In this document: positions 18,119 to 25,931 of the stretch, in pieces
Layout: each line of letters starts with the position of its first letter
Numbering within the stretch: position 1 is the stretch's first letter
From: Pirellula staleyi DSM 6068
GTDB lineage: Bacteria; Planctomycetota; Planctomycetia; Pirellulales; Pirellulaceae
Direction of reading: 5' to 3'
Assembly (NCBI GenBank): GCA_945875845.1
Contig: CAMCMB010000003.1
Span: forward strand, 110,407-174,406
DNA length: 64,000 nt
Made by a program: the position numbers and the translations under genes
Notes under the pieces: model-generated
The model's database searches: none
The model's input: the letters and a program-made list of their open reading frames with translations, nothing else
Told to the model about the DNA's origin: nothing

Positions 18119-18727
18119 TCAGATAAAACCTTCTTCGACCAATGCTGCTTGATAGTCCTCAGGACGATTGAGGTTCAATAAAGTCGATAGATTCGGGTCT
18201 ACGCGACGAAGCACTTCGACCGAGATCTCTGCTGTCCGCACCTCATCAAACAGAAATCGGGGACGAAGCCGATCGGATGCCAGCAACGCCTCCACGACTG
18301 CCAGTACGTTTGGACGATAGACTGCGGCCAAGGGGTGATGATATTGTCCGTCATACGGGACGGCGATATCGCACTCACCCAGACTTGAAAACATCCATTC
18401 CACGAATTCCGGAATCATGCGAGGGACATCGCAGCTCGTCGCATAGACTGCATCCACACACGTCGGCATCGAACGAAGTCCCGCTGCGAGGCCTTCCAAA
18501 GGTCCACGCTCGGGGCGATCATCCCTGGTCACGATAATGGTGGCTGGCAGCTCCGGTAGAATCTGTTCTGGAGCTGCCACAACGACAATGGAGGTAAGTT
18601 CGACGACTTGGCTGACAATTCGCACAACGCGTTGCAGCATTAATTCAGGACCGAATGGCAACGTCGCTTTATCGCGTCCCATGCGACTTGACTTGCCGCC
18701 ACAGAGTATAATTGCTCCCTTGTTCAT
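18119..18727 (-). CDS. mobA: Molybdenum cofactor guanylyltransferase (MobA-like)
   Basis: It joins GMP to molybdopterin to give the guanine-dinucleotide cofactor of molybdo- and tungsto-enzymes. 'AIILCGGKSSRMGRDKATLPFG' at the N-terminus is the GTP-binding signature LxGGxSxRMGxxK; 'RDDRPERGPLEGLAAGL' and the metal-binding 'TSCDVP' follow. The 202-residue form from the ATG at 18727 fits the family; 16 upstream codons are open but unlike it. It lies back-to-back with fhcC, 56 bp apart. Related nucleotidyltransferases (MocA, CofC-like) are less likely given the GGKSSRMG motif. Confidence 0.87.
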   Translation of the reverse strand: MNKGAIILCGGKSSRMGRDKATLPFGPELMLQRVVRIVSQVVELTSIVVVAAPEQILPELPATIIVTRDDRPERGPLEGLAAGLRSMPTCVDAVYATSCDVPRMIPEFVEWMFSSLGECDIAVPYDGQYHHPLAAVYRPNVLAVVEALLASDRLRPRFLFDEVRTAEISVEVLRRVDPNLSTLLNLNRPEDYQAALVEEGFI

Positions 18728-18783
18728 ATCGATCCCAAAATCCCAGTAACTGTTTTTAGCAAGGCAAAAGGTCATTTTAACGT

Positions 18784-19611
18784 ATGGCGATCACGCTGTC
18801 CTACCATGCACAAACGTCCGTCCCTGTTGAAATCGAAGGGTTTACTACCGATTGGGTATGCGACAAGTCGATTGCGGAGATTGAACGCTTTGAAATTTTT
18901 CATGGCAATCGCAAAATCCCGATCGCCGAGATGTTCAAAATATCGGGCGATCCAAGCGATAAACGAATGGAATTCGAAGGAAATCTTTCGGGTGTCCACT
19001 GGATCGGTGCGCATATGACGAGCGGTTCAGTACGCATCCATGGGCCAGCCGGTCGCCATGTCGGGAGCCAAATGCGGGGAGGCGAAATTGTTGTGGAGGG
19101 CAATGCCGGTGGTTGGGTGGGTGCTGAGATGCACAAGGGGCTGATCCACATCAAGGGAAATGCCGGACACTTGACCGGTGCTGCTTATCGTGGATCGTCC
19201 AAGGGAATGACCGGAGGCACGATCCTTGTCGACGGAAACGCTGGCAATGAAATCGGTTTGACCATGCGTCGCGGTTTGATCGCGATTGGGGGTGCGGCGG
19301 GCGATATGATCGGATTCAACATGATCGCCGGTACGGTCGTGGTTTTTGGGGAATGCGGCATCCGACCTGGAGCAGGAATGCGTCGCGGAACGCTGGCCCT
19401 GTTTGGACCTAACCCGCCCCAGTTGCTCCCCAGTTTTCGCTACGCCACCACGTACCAGCCTCAAACCGTAAAGTTGATGCTGCGAGAACTCAAGGGCAAA
19501 GGGTTTACAATGGACGAAGCCTTAATGCGATCGGAGTTTGACCTTTATCACGGCGATTTTGTATCGCTCGGAAAGGGCGAAATATTGTTTCGCCATGAAG
19601 CGGTTGCGTAG
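18784..19611 (+). CDS. fhcC: Formylmethanofuran dehydrogenase subunit C homologue (FhcC)
   Basis: A subunit of the formyltransferase/hydrolase complex that handles formyl groups in tetrahydromethanopterin-linked C1 metabolism. The protein (275 residues) is built from the family's parallel-helix repeats with recurrent G-x-x-(V/I/M)-G-x-x-M steps: 'GSQMRGGEIVVEGNAGGWVGAEMHKG', 'GNAGNEIGLTMRRG', 'GAAGDMIGFNMIAG'. Such genes occur in planctomycetes and methylotrophs as well as methanogens. The other Fhc subunits (A, B, D) are not in the window. The adjoining mobA is notable because FmdB-type homologues use molybdopterin; whether this host's Fhc does is not shown. Confidence 0.9.
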   Translation: MAITLSYHAQTSVPVEIEGFTTDWVCDKSIAEIERFEIFHGNRKIPIAEMFKISGDPSDKRMEFEGNLSGVHWIGAHMTSGSVRIHGPAGRHVGSQMRGGEIVVEGNAGGWVGAEMHKGLIHIKGNAGHLTGAAYRGSSKGMTGGTILVDGNAGNEIGLTMRRGLIAIGGAAGDMIGFNMIAGTVVVFGECGIRPGAGMRRGTLALFGPNPPQLLPSFRYATTYQPQTVKLMLRELKGKGFTMDEALMRSEFDLYHGDFVSLGKGEILFRHEAVA

Positions 19612-19679
19612 GACACAGTCGACAAAAGTAGTATGCACGTCCTCTTGAGCGAACAGCAATTTCGTCAGTATTGTCATGC

Positions 19680-19895
19680 ATGTCCGCCGAATTGACCACA
19701 AAGTACGGCAAAGGATGGAGTCCTGAGCAATTGCGACATTGTCTCCGCGCTGCGGAGAATTTTCCCGACGAACAAATTGTGTACACACTGTGCACGAAAT
19801 TGAGCTGGTCCCATTTCCGGAAGTTTATTTTCATCGAAGACCCGCTAAAACGCGAGTTCTACACGGAAATGTGCCGAACCGCTATAGTTCACTAG
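19680..19895 (+). pseudogene. Fragment of a YhcG/DUF1016-family protein
   Basis: The 71 residues contain 'YGKGWSPEQLRHCLRAAENFP' and 'LSWSHFRKFIFIEDPLKREFY', the core of the DUF1016 N-terminal domain found in PDDEXK-type YhcG proteins. The N-terminal lead-in (only a few similar codons survive before the ATG, up to a stop at 19629) and the whole C-terminal nuclease domain are missing, and the fragment runs straight into the REP-like repeats of the adjacent transposon. It is therefore a remnant, probably cut by that element. Confidence 0.7.
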
Positions 19896-19982
19896 CTATA
19901 GTTCACTAGTCACTAGGGTCAGACCCTGTTTTCTGTTTACACCCTATAGTTCACTAGGGTCAGACCCTGTTTTCTGTTTACA
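19880..19982. repeat. REP-like left-end repeats of the transposase element
   Basis: AGGGTCAGACCCTGTTTTCTGTTTAC occurs at 19915-19940 and again at 19956-19981, each preceded by 'ctatagttcact'. The reverse complement 'gtaaacagggtctgacccc' appears right of the transposase at 20986-21004 and 21370-21388. The core GGGTCAGACCC is itself a palindrome, as expected for REP sequences mobilised by a RAYT. Confidence 0.8.
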
Positions 19983-20011
19983 GCCAGTTCGTCGCATGGT
20001 AAAGTACCCGT

Positions 20012-20989
20012 ATGGCTAGACCTTTACGAATCGAATTTCCGAACGCGATTTATCATGTGATGGCACGTGGAAACGGTCGCCAAAAAATCTTTCATGCCGA
20101 TGTAGACTACCAACGAATGACCGATGGATTGGCTAAGACAATCGCTCGTACCGGTTGGCAGGTTTTCGCCTTTGTTTGGATGCCTAATCATATCCATCTC
20201 TTTGTTAGGACCCCCAAACCCAACTTGTCCGTTGGAATGCAGTACTTACTGAGCGGATACGCGAATTGGTATGCCAAAAGACATCAGCGGACGGGGCACT
20301 TGTTCCAGGGACGATTCAAGGCGGAGTTGGTTGAGGATGAGAGCTACTTTTGGACATTAAGCCGCTATGTCCATTTGAACCCGGTGCGAGGCAAGAAACC
20401 ATTGGTTGACCATCCCAGTTCGTGGGCATGGTCCAGCTATCCAGGTTACTGTAGGAAATCGGCTCGAGTCGACTGGATTGAATACGAATGTGTACTAGCG
20501 GCTTGGCAAGGCGAAATGGGCGGAAAAGACTCCGGGTTAGCTTATCGCCGTTTTGTTGAATCGGGCCTGGAGACGCCGCCTAGCAATCCATTGGACAACG
20601 CACTGGAAGGTTGGCTTTTGGGAAGCGACACCTTCCTCAAAAAAGTCAAGAAGCTGATGGCGAAACCTCAACACATCGACCAGACACCGAAAGCGCGACG
20701 TCTGACGAGCCTTGATGCAAATGAGGTGATTACCGCAGTCGCTGTGTATTTCAAGGCATCGCCGGAGAGCTACCAGTCGAAACGGTCAACAGCTCCCGGG
20801 CGAGATTTGGCGGCCTACCTTGCCCATCGTCGCACGACAGCAACGCTTCGGGAGCTTGCAACAGCGTTTGGACTATCGCATCCTGACAGCGTCAGCAATT
20901 TGATCCGCCGCGCCCAAAACGCGATTTCCGGATCTAAGTCAAAAAAGAAAGACCTGGAGCGGATCGATGAATTGCTTCAAAAACAGTAA
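20012..20989 (+). CDS. REP-associated tyrosine transposase (RAYT, Y1/HUH family)
   Basis: A single-strand DNA transposase related to IS200 TnpA. 'MPNHIHLFV' holds the HUH metal pair (His60, His62), and Tyr119 in 'SRYVHLNPVR' is the expected nucleophile. 'MARPLRIEFPNAIYHVMARGN' is the standard start. The C-terminal third (about 240-310) looks like a DnaA-type helix-turn-helix ('GRDLAAYLAHRRTTATLRELATAFGLSHPDSVSNLI') that could bind the REP hairpins. It is intact and flanked by inverted copies of 'gggtcagaccctgtttt', so it may be active. Its last 350 bp are repeated immediately downstream. Confidence 0.93.
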   Translation: MARPLRIEFPNAIYHVMARGNGRQKIFHADVDYQRMTDGLAKTIARTGWQVFAFVWMPNHIHLFVRTPKPNLSVGMQYLLSGYANWYAKRHQRTGHLFQGRFKAELVEDESYFWTLSRYVHLNPVRGKKPLVDHPSSWAWSSYPGYCRKSARVDWIEYECVLAAWQGEMGGKDSGLAYRRFVESGLETPPSNPLDNALEGWLLGSDTFLKKVKKLMAKPQHIDQTPKARRLTSLDANEVITAVAVYFKASPESYQSKRSTAPGRDLAAYLAHRRTTATLRELATAFGLSHPDSVSNLIRRAQNAISGSKSKKKDLERIDELLQKQ

Positions 20990-21403
20990 ACAGGGTCTGA
21001 CCCCACAGACCCACAGATTGACAAAAAAGTCAAGAAGCTAATAACGAAACCCCAACACATCGACCAGACACCGAAAGCGCGACGTCTGACGAGCCTTGAT
21101 GCAAATGAGGTGATTACCGCAGTCGCTGCGTATTTCAAGGCATCGCCGGAGTGCTACCAGTCGAAACGGTCAAAAGCTCCCGGGCGAGATTTGGCGGCCT
21201 ACCTTGCCCATCGTCGCACGACAGCAACGCTTCGGGAGCTTGCAACAGCGTTTGGACTATCGCATCCTGACAGCGTCAGCAATTTGATTCGCCGCGCCCA
21301 AAACGCGATTTCCGGATCTAAGTCAAAAAAGAAAGACCTGGAGCGGATCGATGAATTGCTTCGAAAACAGTAAACAGGGTCTGACCCCACAGGCCCACAG
21401 ATT
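20636..21403 (+). repeat. Tandem duplication, period 384 bp, of the transposase 3' end
   Basis: The block from about 20636 to 21019 is repeated at 21020-21403 with period 384 and only a handful of substitutions. It includes the last ~118 codons of the transposase and the right-end REP sequence. The junction joins 'cacagattga' to 'caaaaaagtcaag'. Confidence 0.85.
21020..21373 (+). pseudogene. Second copy of the transposase C-terminal domain (no catalytic domain)
   Basis: This is an open frame of about 117 codons identical to the RAYT C-terminal third except for a few changes (for example Val to Ala, Ser to Cys, Thr to Lys and a final Gln to Arg). It lacks the HUH and Tyr residues. If translated, for instance from the GTG at 21110, it would give only the DnaA-like DNA-binding domain. 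The near-identity to the parent implies a recent duplication. Confidence 0.8.
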
Positions 21404-21649
21404 GAGGGGCAAGAGAGGAGTGGTCAAGTCGACCTGCCCTCTAAACCAAGATCAACTAACGAACTGGGACGTTGCAATCCTGCCGCTAGCCACGAAAAGG
21501 CACAAAGTCCACAAAAAAAGTTTGAAAGTTCGATTCAACAGATCATCCGGTTTGTGGCTTTTGTGATTTTTTGTGGCTAGGAAAAATGGCAAGGTGCGTG
21601 AGGGTGCTCGTTCGAATTCAGTCGGTTTCCGTTTTGCCGCACTCGCGTA
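21404..21649. other. Non-coding stretch with an inverted repeat
   Basis: No gene is seen. 'ctagccacgaaaaggcacaaag' near 21485-21506 and 'ttttgtgattttttgtggctag' near 21559-21580 are imperfect inverted copies that could form a hairpin. The convergent DUF447 gene ends just after. Confidence 0.5.
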
Positions 21650-22291
21650 TCAACCAAGCTTTCCATTGGAGGGCGATTTAGAAATTGCAAGTTGAGCATT
21701 GAGCAATTCCCACGCATCCTGTTCGTTGGGACCGGCCGTTTTTTCGATGATGATCTTGTGCCTGGCTAGCTCGTCGTCAATGACACTTCGCTCAAGCATG
21801 TGAACTCGACTCGCTAAAATCGAAAGTTCCAAGATGCTGTGGGAAGCGCGGTTCCAGCCCCAACATGGTCGCCTGTCGCATTGCTTCGTCAGCGTACAGA
21901 TTGCGTTCGCTCTGGGTTGAGATACATCCCAGTACTGAATGCTCAAGGCAAAGACGCGGCAACTGGATTCCAGCACCCAACCGATCGCCGGGTCGAACTC
22001 CGCCCGAATCAAATTTTGGATCTGCCCCCTCAATTTCATAGGGATTTCGGATGGCTGATGCGTTGGACTTGGCTCATTGCACAGTCCGAGAACTGCCGCA
22101 GCCATCAGCAACGAATGATCGATGACGTGAAAGACGCATCGATTCGATTTTCTCAGATTCGAAAATGTAGCCGATGTTTGGAATGGCTTTAGCACCCAAT
22201 CGGTTAGATCCGAGTTGACGTGTGGGCCGATCGGCGCAATATGCATCGAGCCATCGCTGTTTTCGGTCGTGATGATACCTTCGATCACCAT
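21650..22291 (-). CDS. DUF447-family flavin-reductase-like protein
   Basis: A 213-residue cytoplasmic protein of the DUF447 family, related to the FMN-binding split-barrel fold and found in methanogens and planctomycetes. 'MVIEGIITTENSDGSMHIAPIGPHV' is the typical opening and 'LKPFQTSATFSNLRKSNRCVFHVIDHSLLM' completes the barrel. No reaction has been established that I know of; its presence in archaea with tetrahydromethanopterin fits the nearby fhcC. It follows the first metallophosphoesterase with a 2-bp gap, so the two are co-transcribed. The internal Cys-rich stretch 'CTLTKQCDRRPCWGW' is unexplained. Confidence 0.75.
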   Translation of the reverse strand: MVIEGIITTENSDGSMHIAPIGPHVNSDLTDWVLKPFQTSATFSNLRKSNRCVFHVIDHSLLMAAAVLGLCNEPSPTHQPSEIPMKLRGQIQNLIRAEFDPAIGWVLESSCRVFALSIQYWDVSQPRANAICTLTKQCDRRPCWGWNRASHSILELSILASRVHMLERSVIDDELARHKIIIEKTAGPNEQDAWELLNAQLAISKSPSNGKLG

Positions 22292-22293
22292 GA

Positions 22294-23040
22294 CTAACGA
22301 CCTTCGCGAAGCCGTTCACCCAAGAAGTTGTCGAGCTCTTCGATCGCATAGATCTTGTCGACGGTCGTATCGATATCGTATTCGACGCGGCGAAATGCGA
22401 TATGTGGAAAATCGAGAACCAGATAGCAGCTTCTCCAATCGCCGTCACGCGGTTGGCCTACACTGCCGACATTGACCATGGCTTTATCCTCTGGCAATAC
22501 CGTCTCGTATCCGATTTCGTCAGGGCGTACGAATTGCATGTTGGTTGAAAAAACCCCGGGAGCGTGGGTATGACCCTGGAATGTGTAACCTTGAATCATC
22601 GAAAAGAGTTTTTCCATCTTGCGACGGTTAAAAACATCTTCAGGGAAAACGTATTCGTTCAAAGGGTTTCGAACCGACCCATGAACGAACATGATATTGC
22701 CTTCTGAAATCGTCCTAGGCAATCGTGCTAGATATTCGAGCCTGCGTTGGGCAGCCGCAGGATGGGTATTGCACTCAAGTTGTTTTCGGGTCCAAAAGAT
22801 AGCTTGTTCGGCAGCGGAACTGAATCCTTCTGGATCGATGAGCGCTCCATAGTCATGGTTTCCCAGAACACATGCATCCAGCGTCGAGACGATATCCAAA
22901 CACTCGCACGGATTGGGACCATAACCCACTACGTCACCGAGACAAACCACTCTCTCGCACTGTTGGGACTCGATGTCTTTCAGGACAGCTTGCAGTGCTT
23001 CTAGGTTGCCATGAATATCGCTGACGATTGCCGTGCGCAC
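22294..23040 (-). CDS. Metallophosphoesterase (YfcE/MJ0936-like), copy 1
   Basis: A dimetal phosphoesterase. All five motifs are visible: 'DIHGN' (D8, H10), 'GDVVGYGPNP', 'GNHDYG', 'FVHGS' and 'GHTHAPGVF', followed by 'NVGSVGQPRDGD', the hallmark of the small phosphodiesterase group. The natural substrate is unknown. Length (248) fits. It shares strong similarity over its whole length with the next gene upstream, so the pair arose by tandem duplication; unlike that copy it is tightly linked to the DUF447 gene. Confidence 0.88.
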   Translation of the reverse strand: MRTAIVSDIHGNLEALQAVLKDIESQQCERVVCLGDVVGYGPNPCECLDIVSTLDACVLGNHDYGALIDPEGFSSAAEQAIFWTRKQLECNTHPAAAQRRLEYLARLPRTISEGNIMFVHGSVRNPLNEYVFPEDVFNRRKMEKLFSMIQGYTFQGHTHAPGVFSTNMQFVRPDEIGYETVLPEDKAMVNVGSVGQPRDGDWRSCYLVLDFPHIAFRRVEYDIDTTVDKIYAIEELDNFLGERLREGR

Positions 23041-23143
23041 AGTGAGTTGTTTCTGAAATTCGGGTCAAGTAAAAAATGGAGTAGTTATCAAGCGGAAGAT
23101 TAAAAACGATGCCATGGCTAAGCCTTCCAATGCGAGACTCACA

Positions 23144-23896
23144 TCAGCGGCCGGTCCGCAATCGATCGCCCAGCATGTTATCGAGTTCGTTGATTCCGTA
23201 AATTTTTTTGCAAGTCGCTTCAAAATCGTACTCGACCCGCCGAAAAAATAGTTTGCGGGCTTCATGGTCGATGATGACGTAACAGGCTCGGTTGTTTTCA
23301 TCGCGGGGTTGACCAACGCTTCCCACGTTGACCATCAGTTTTTCCTTGCCCAGCGGAAATACGCCATCGCATTGGGACGGCTTGATGAACTCGAGATCAG
23401 GCGTAAATACCCCGGGCATGTGAGTATGGCCTTGAAAGCAATACTGCGTCACACGCGTGAAGATGCTCTCCATTTTATTCTTGTCGTAGATCGTTTCCGG
23501 AAAGACATATTCGTTCGTAGGGTCACGGGGCGAGCCATGGACGAACATGAATTTGTCCTGATGATGCAGTTTTGGCAGCTCGCTGAGGTAATCCCATCGC
23601 TTGTTGACCGTTGCCAACTGCCCGGCGTCCAGGCGATCACGGGTCCAATAGATCGCTCTCAGAGCAACCGGATTAAAGCCTTCTGGGTCGAAAAGAGCCG
23701 CTTGATCGTGGTTGCCCATAATGGTGAGGGCCGTTTTCTTCATGACCAGATCAAGACATTCGCAAGGGTTTGGACCGTAGCCGACGATATCGCCCAAGCA
23801 CAAGATTTCATCGACGTTTTGGGTGGCAACATCCGCCAAGACAGCTTGGAGTGCTTCCAAATTACCGTGAATATCGCTTATCAGTGCTTGCCTCAC
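23144..23896 (-). CDS. Metallophosphoesterase (YfcE/MJ0936-like), copy 2
   Basis: A 250-residue paralogue of the neighbouring phosphoesterase with the same motif set: 'DIHGN', 'GDIVGYGPNP', 'GNHDQA', 'FVHGSPRDP', 'GHTHMPGVF' and 'NVGSVGQPRDEN'. The His after GNHD differs between copies (Gln-Ala here, Tyr-Gly there), as do the lid residues, so substrate preference may have diverged. It lies 103 bp upstream of copy 1 on the same strand. A G+C-rich hairpin sits in its presumed 5' leader. Confidence 0.88.
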   Translation of the reverse strand: MRQALISDIHGNLEALQAVLADVATQNVDEILCLGDIVGYGPNPCECLDLVMKKTALTIMGNHDQAALFDPEGFNPVALRAIYWTRDRLDAGQLATVNKRWDYLSELPKLHHQDKFMFVHGSPRDPTNEYVFPETIYDKNKMESIFTRVTQYCFQGHTHMPGVFTPDLEFIKPSQCDGVFPLGKEKLMVNVGSVGQPRDENNRACYVIIDHEARKLFFRRVEYDFEATCKKIYGINELDNMLGDRLRTGR

Positions 23897-23926
23897 TACG
23901 GGCTCCTCAACGGGACAGCTTACAAC

Positions 23927-23951
23927 ACCGCCTCCCGAAGAGGCGGTTTTT
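23927..23951 (+). terminator. Terminator-like hairpin in a divergent intergenic region
   Basis: ACCGCCTC (23927-23934) pairs with GAGGCGGT (23940-23947) around a CCGAA loop, and on the plus strand it is followed by T residues. No plus-strand gene ends here, so it is either a terminator against antisense reading or, on the minus strand, part of the leader of the metallophosphoesterase gene 30 bp away. The fold is clear; the function is a guess. Confidence 0.45.
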
Positions 23952-24088
23952 GGTAGAATTCACACAATACACGAATTCAAGGAAAGTATACACGCTCATT
24001 CTAACTTGCGCGTGGAAGCCTGGGCAGTCCAGTTGAAAGCCCGTTCGAAACGAAACTTTTTTGCCGATTGACGAGCCTCTTTCTAAGT

Positions 24089-24925
24089 ATGACGACCAAA
24101 AACCCAGCGTTCGCCTCAAAACCTGTGGCCTGGATCACGGGCAGCGGTCCAGTTCGAGTTGGCCGCTCGATCGCCCAACACTTCGCAAAAAATGGCTACC
24201 GAATCGTTCTTCACGCGTACAAATCATTGAACCAAGCAGAGCAATTCGCTGCGGAACTCAATAACATGGGGACCGAAACGATGATCGTTCAAGGTGCGGT
24301 CGAGGCGCCAAAATTTGCCGCAACGTCGGTACAACGCATTGTTCACGAGTTCGGCAGGCTGGATGTTTTGGTCAATTCCGCGGCAATTTGGGATTGGAAG
24401 AGCCTGGAAGAAACGACGGTCCAAGATGTTCAGCACCAATTCGAAGTCAACACGCTTGGAACGTTTCTTTGCAGTCAAGCGGCTGGATTGCAGATGGTCA
24501 AGCAGGAATCCGGAGGGGCAATCCTTTTGATTGGCGATTGGGCTGTTCATCGCCCTTACAGGGACTTCGCGGCTTACTTTGCGGGCAAGGGAAGTATTGA
24601 AACGCTCACGCGATCGCTTGCGGTGGAATTGGCGACTCGCAATCCAGCCATTCGAGTCAACGCAATTCTTCCTGGCCCAGTCATGCTCGACCCGTCGATC
24701 ACCGAGGAAAAAGCGAACCTGATTCTGCAGCAGTGCTTGCTCAAAAAACATGGCAAACCGGAGCACGTCGCCCAAGCGGCCTATTTCTTGGCGTCGCACG
24801 AGTTCATCACAGGTGTTTGCCTCAACGTCGATGGTGGACGGAGTATCTATTCGGGTGATTCCGTCGATGCAATCGCCCACCCGACATTTGTTGGACGCGA
24901 CGGACGCGACGAACGCTCCAATTAG
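24089..24925 (+). CDS. Short-chain dehydrogenase/reductase resembling pteridine reductase (PTR1/FolM)
   Basis: An NAD(P)H-dependent reductase of 278 residues. 'ITGSGPVRVGRSIAQHF' is the cofactor loop with the Arg of the TGxxxRxG variant typical of pteridine reductases, 'VNSAAIW' replaces NNAG, and the catalytic pair is Y-x-x-x-K in 'YFAGKGS'. The usual catalytic Ser is Asp ('LLIGDWA'), as in PTR1 (Asp-Tyr-Lys). That points to a pterin or folate substrate, which fits fhcC and DUF447 nearby. The ATG at 24089 is chosen over a TTG 21 bp earlier. A generic SDR remains possible. Confidence 0.75.
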   Translation: MTTKNPAFASKPVAWITGSGPVRVGRSIAQHFAKNGYRIVLHAYKSLNQAEQFAAELNNMGTETMIVQGAVEAPKFAATSVQRIVHEFGRLDVLVNSAAIWDWKSLEETTVQDVQHQFEVNTLGTFLCSQAAGLQMVKQESGGAILLIGDWAVHRPYRDFAAYFAGKGSIETLTRSLAVELATRNPAIRVNAILPGPVMLDPSITEEKANLILQQCLLKKHGKPEHVAQAAYFLASHEFITGVCLNVDGGRSIYSGDSVDAIAHPTFVGRDGRDERSN

Positions 24926-25038
24926 CGAAAGCCAAGAAACGCTCGCTGATTTCGAATCGAGGTTACAATGTTGTTTCCTTATTGGGCAAATGAACTCATT
25001 TTGGCCCGAGTTGTTGGATTCCCATCAGAAAGTTTGTC

Positions 25039-25779
25039 ATGAGCAGTTCCACTCCTGCCACATCCGATTCGTCATCGCGTCCATCTAAGTACGAAGGCAA
25101 AACACGTAGTACTAGCAAATTGCGGATCTATAGCCATTCCGCACTGCTGTATTGGTGGCCTGTTTGGGTGGTCGGATACATCATGGCTTTCTTGAGTCAT
25201 TTTCAAGGAAAAGAAGTCGAGGTTGGGGCATCCAAGGTATTCATCCATGACAGTAGCAACCTAGGGTTGATCTTTTTTGGCGTGCTTTTCATTGTGATCC
25301 TCGTTACCAACTATTCGGTACGCGGTTTGGCATCCGGAATGGTGATCATGGCGTTTGTCCTTAGTTTTGTGCTGATGCTCTACTTCAATGTATGGGAAAG
25401 ATTCTCGGGTTGGTTCTTGAGTCACAAGATCTTTCTCGACGAAGGAGCTTACTTGTGGTTTTCCGTACTGCTGTCTGTCATGTGGGCCATCGTTGTGTTT
25501 GGATTCGATCGAACAAGCTATTGGCAGGTCGAACCGGGACAGCTCACCAAAGCGTCGCTATTCGGATCTGGCTCGAAGAGCTTCAACACGCAAGGCATGT
25601 CGCTTGAAAAGCATCAAGACAATCTGTTTCGCCATTGGCTACTGGGGCTTGGATCCGGTGACATGCAAATCCGAACCTCGGGGGCGACGCGAGAACAAAT
25701 CGATATTTCCAATGTCCTTTTCGTGGGTAGCAAAGTGGCCGCGATGCAGCGATTGATTGCCGAAACCCCCGAAGAATAA
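25039..25779 (+). CDS. Conserved hypothetical membrane protein
   Basis: 246 residues with a Ser/Thr-rich cytoplasmic head and about four hydrophobic segments ('YWWPVWVVGYIMAFL', 'LGLIFFGVLFIVILV', 'GMVIMAFVLSFVLMLYF', 'WFSVLLSVMWAIVVFGF'). The C-terminal 80 residues ('LFRHWLLGLGSGDMQIRT...QIDISNVLFVGSKVAAMQ') resemble a membrane-proximal PH-like domain. I do not recognise a named family. It follows the SDR gene after 113 bp, possibly in the same transcript. Confidence 0.7.
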   Translation: MSSSTPATSDSSSRPSKYEGKTRSTSKLRIYSHSALLYWWPVWVVGYIMAFLSHFQGKEVEVGASKVFIHDSSNLGLIFFGVLFIVILVTNYSVRGLASGMVIMAFVLSFVLMLYFNVWERFSGWFLSHKIFLDEGAYLWFSVLLSVMWAIVVFGFDRTSYWQVEPGQLTKASLFGSGSKSFNTQGMSLEKHQDNLFRHWLLGLGSGDMQIRTSGATREQIDISNVLFVGSKVAAMQRLIAETPEE

Positions 25780-25931
25780 GAACACTTCGCAACAAGAATA
25801 CTCACTCCCTCTCGCACGGAACTTCGGAGTACCGTACGAGGGTAGCGAAATTAAAAGGTGAGGGTAAACATGAGGCGTCTCGCCCATGGAATCACGAGCG
25901 GGACGCTCTTGCCACGCCCTCACTGAGTGGC

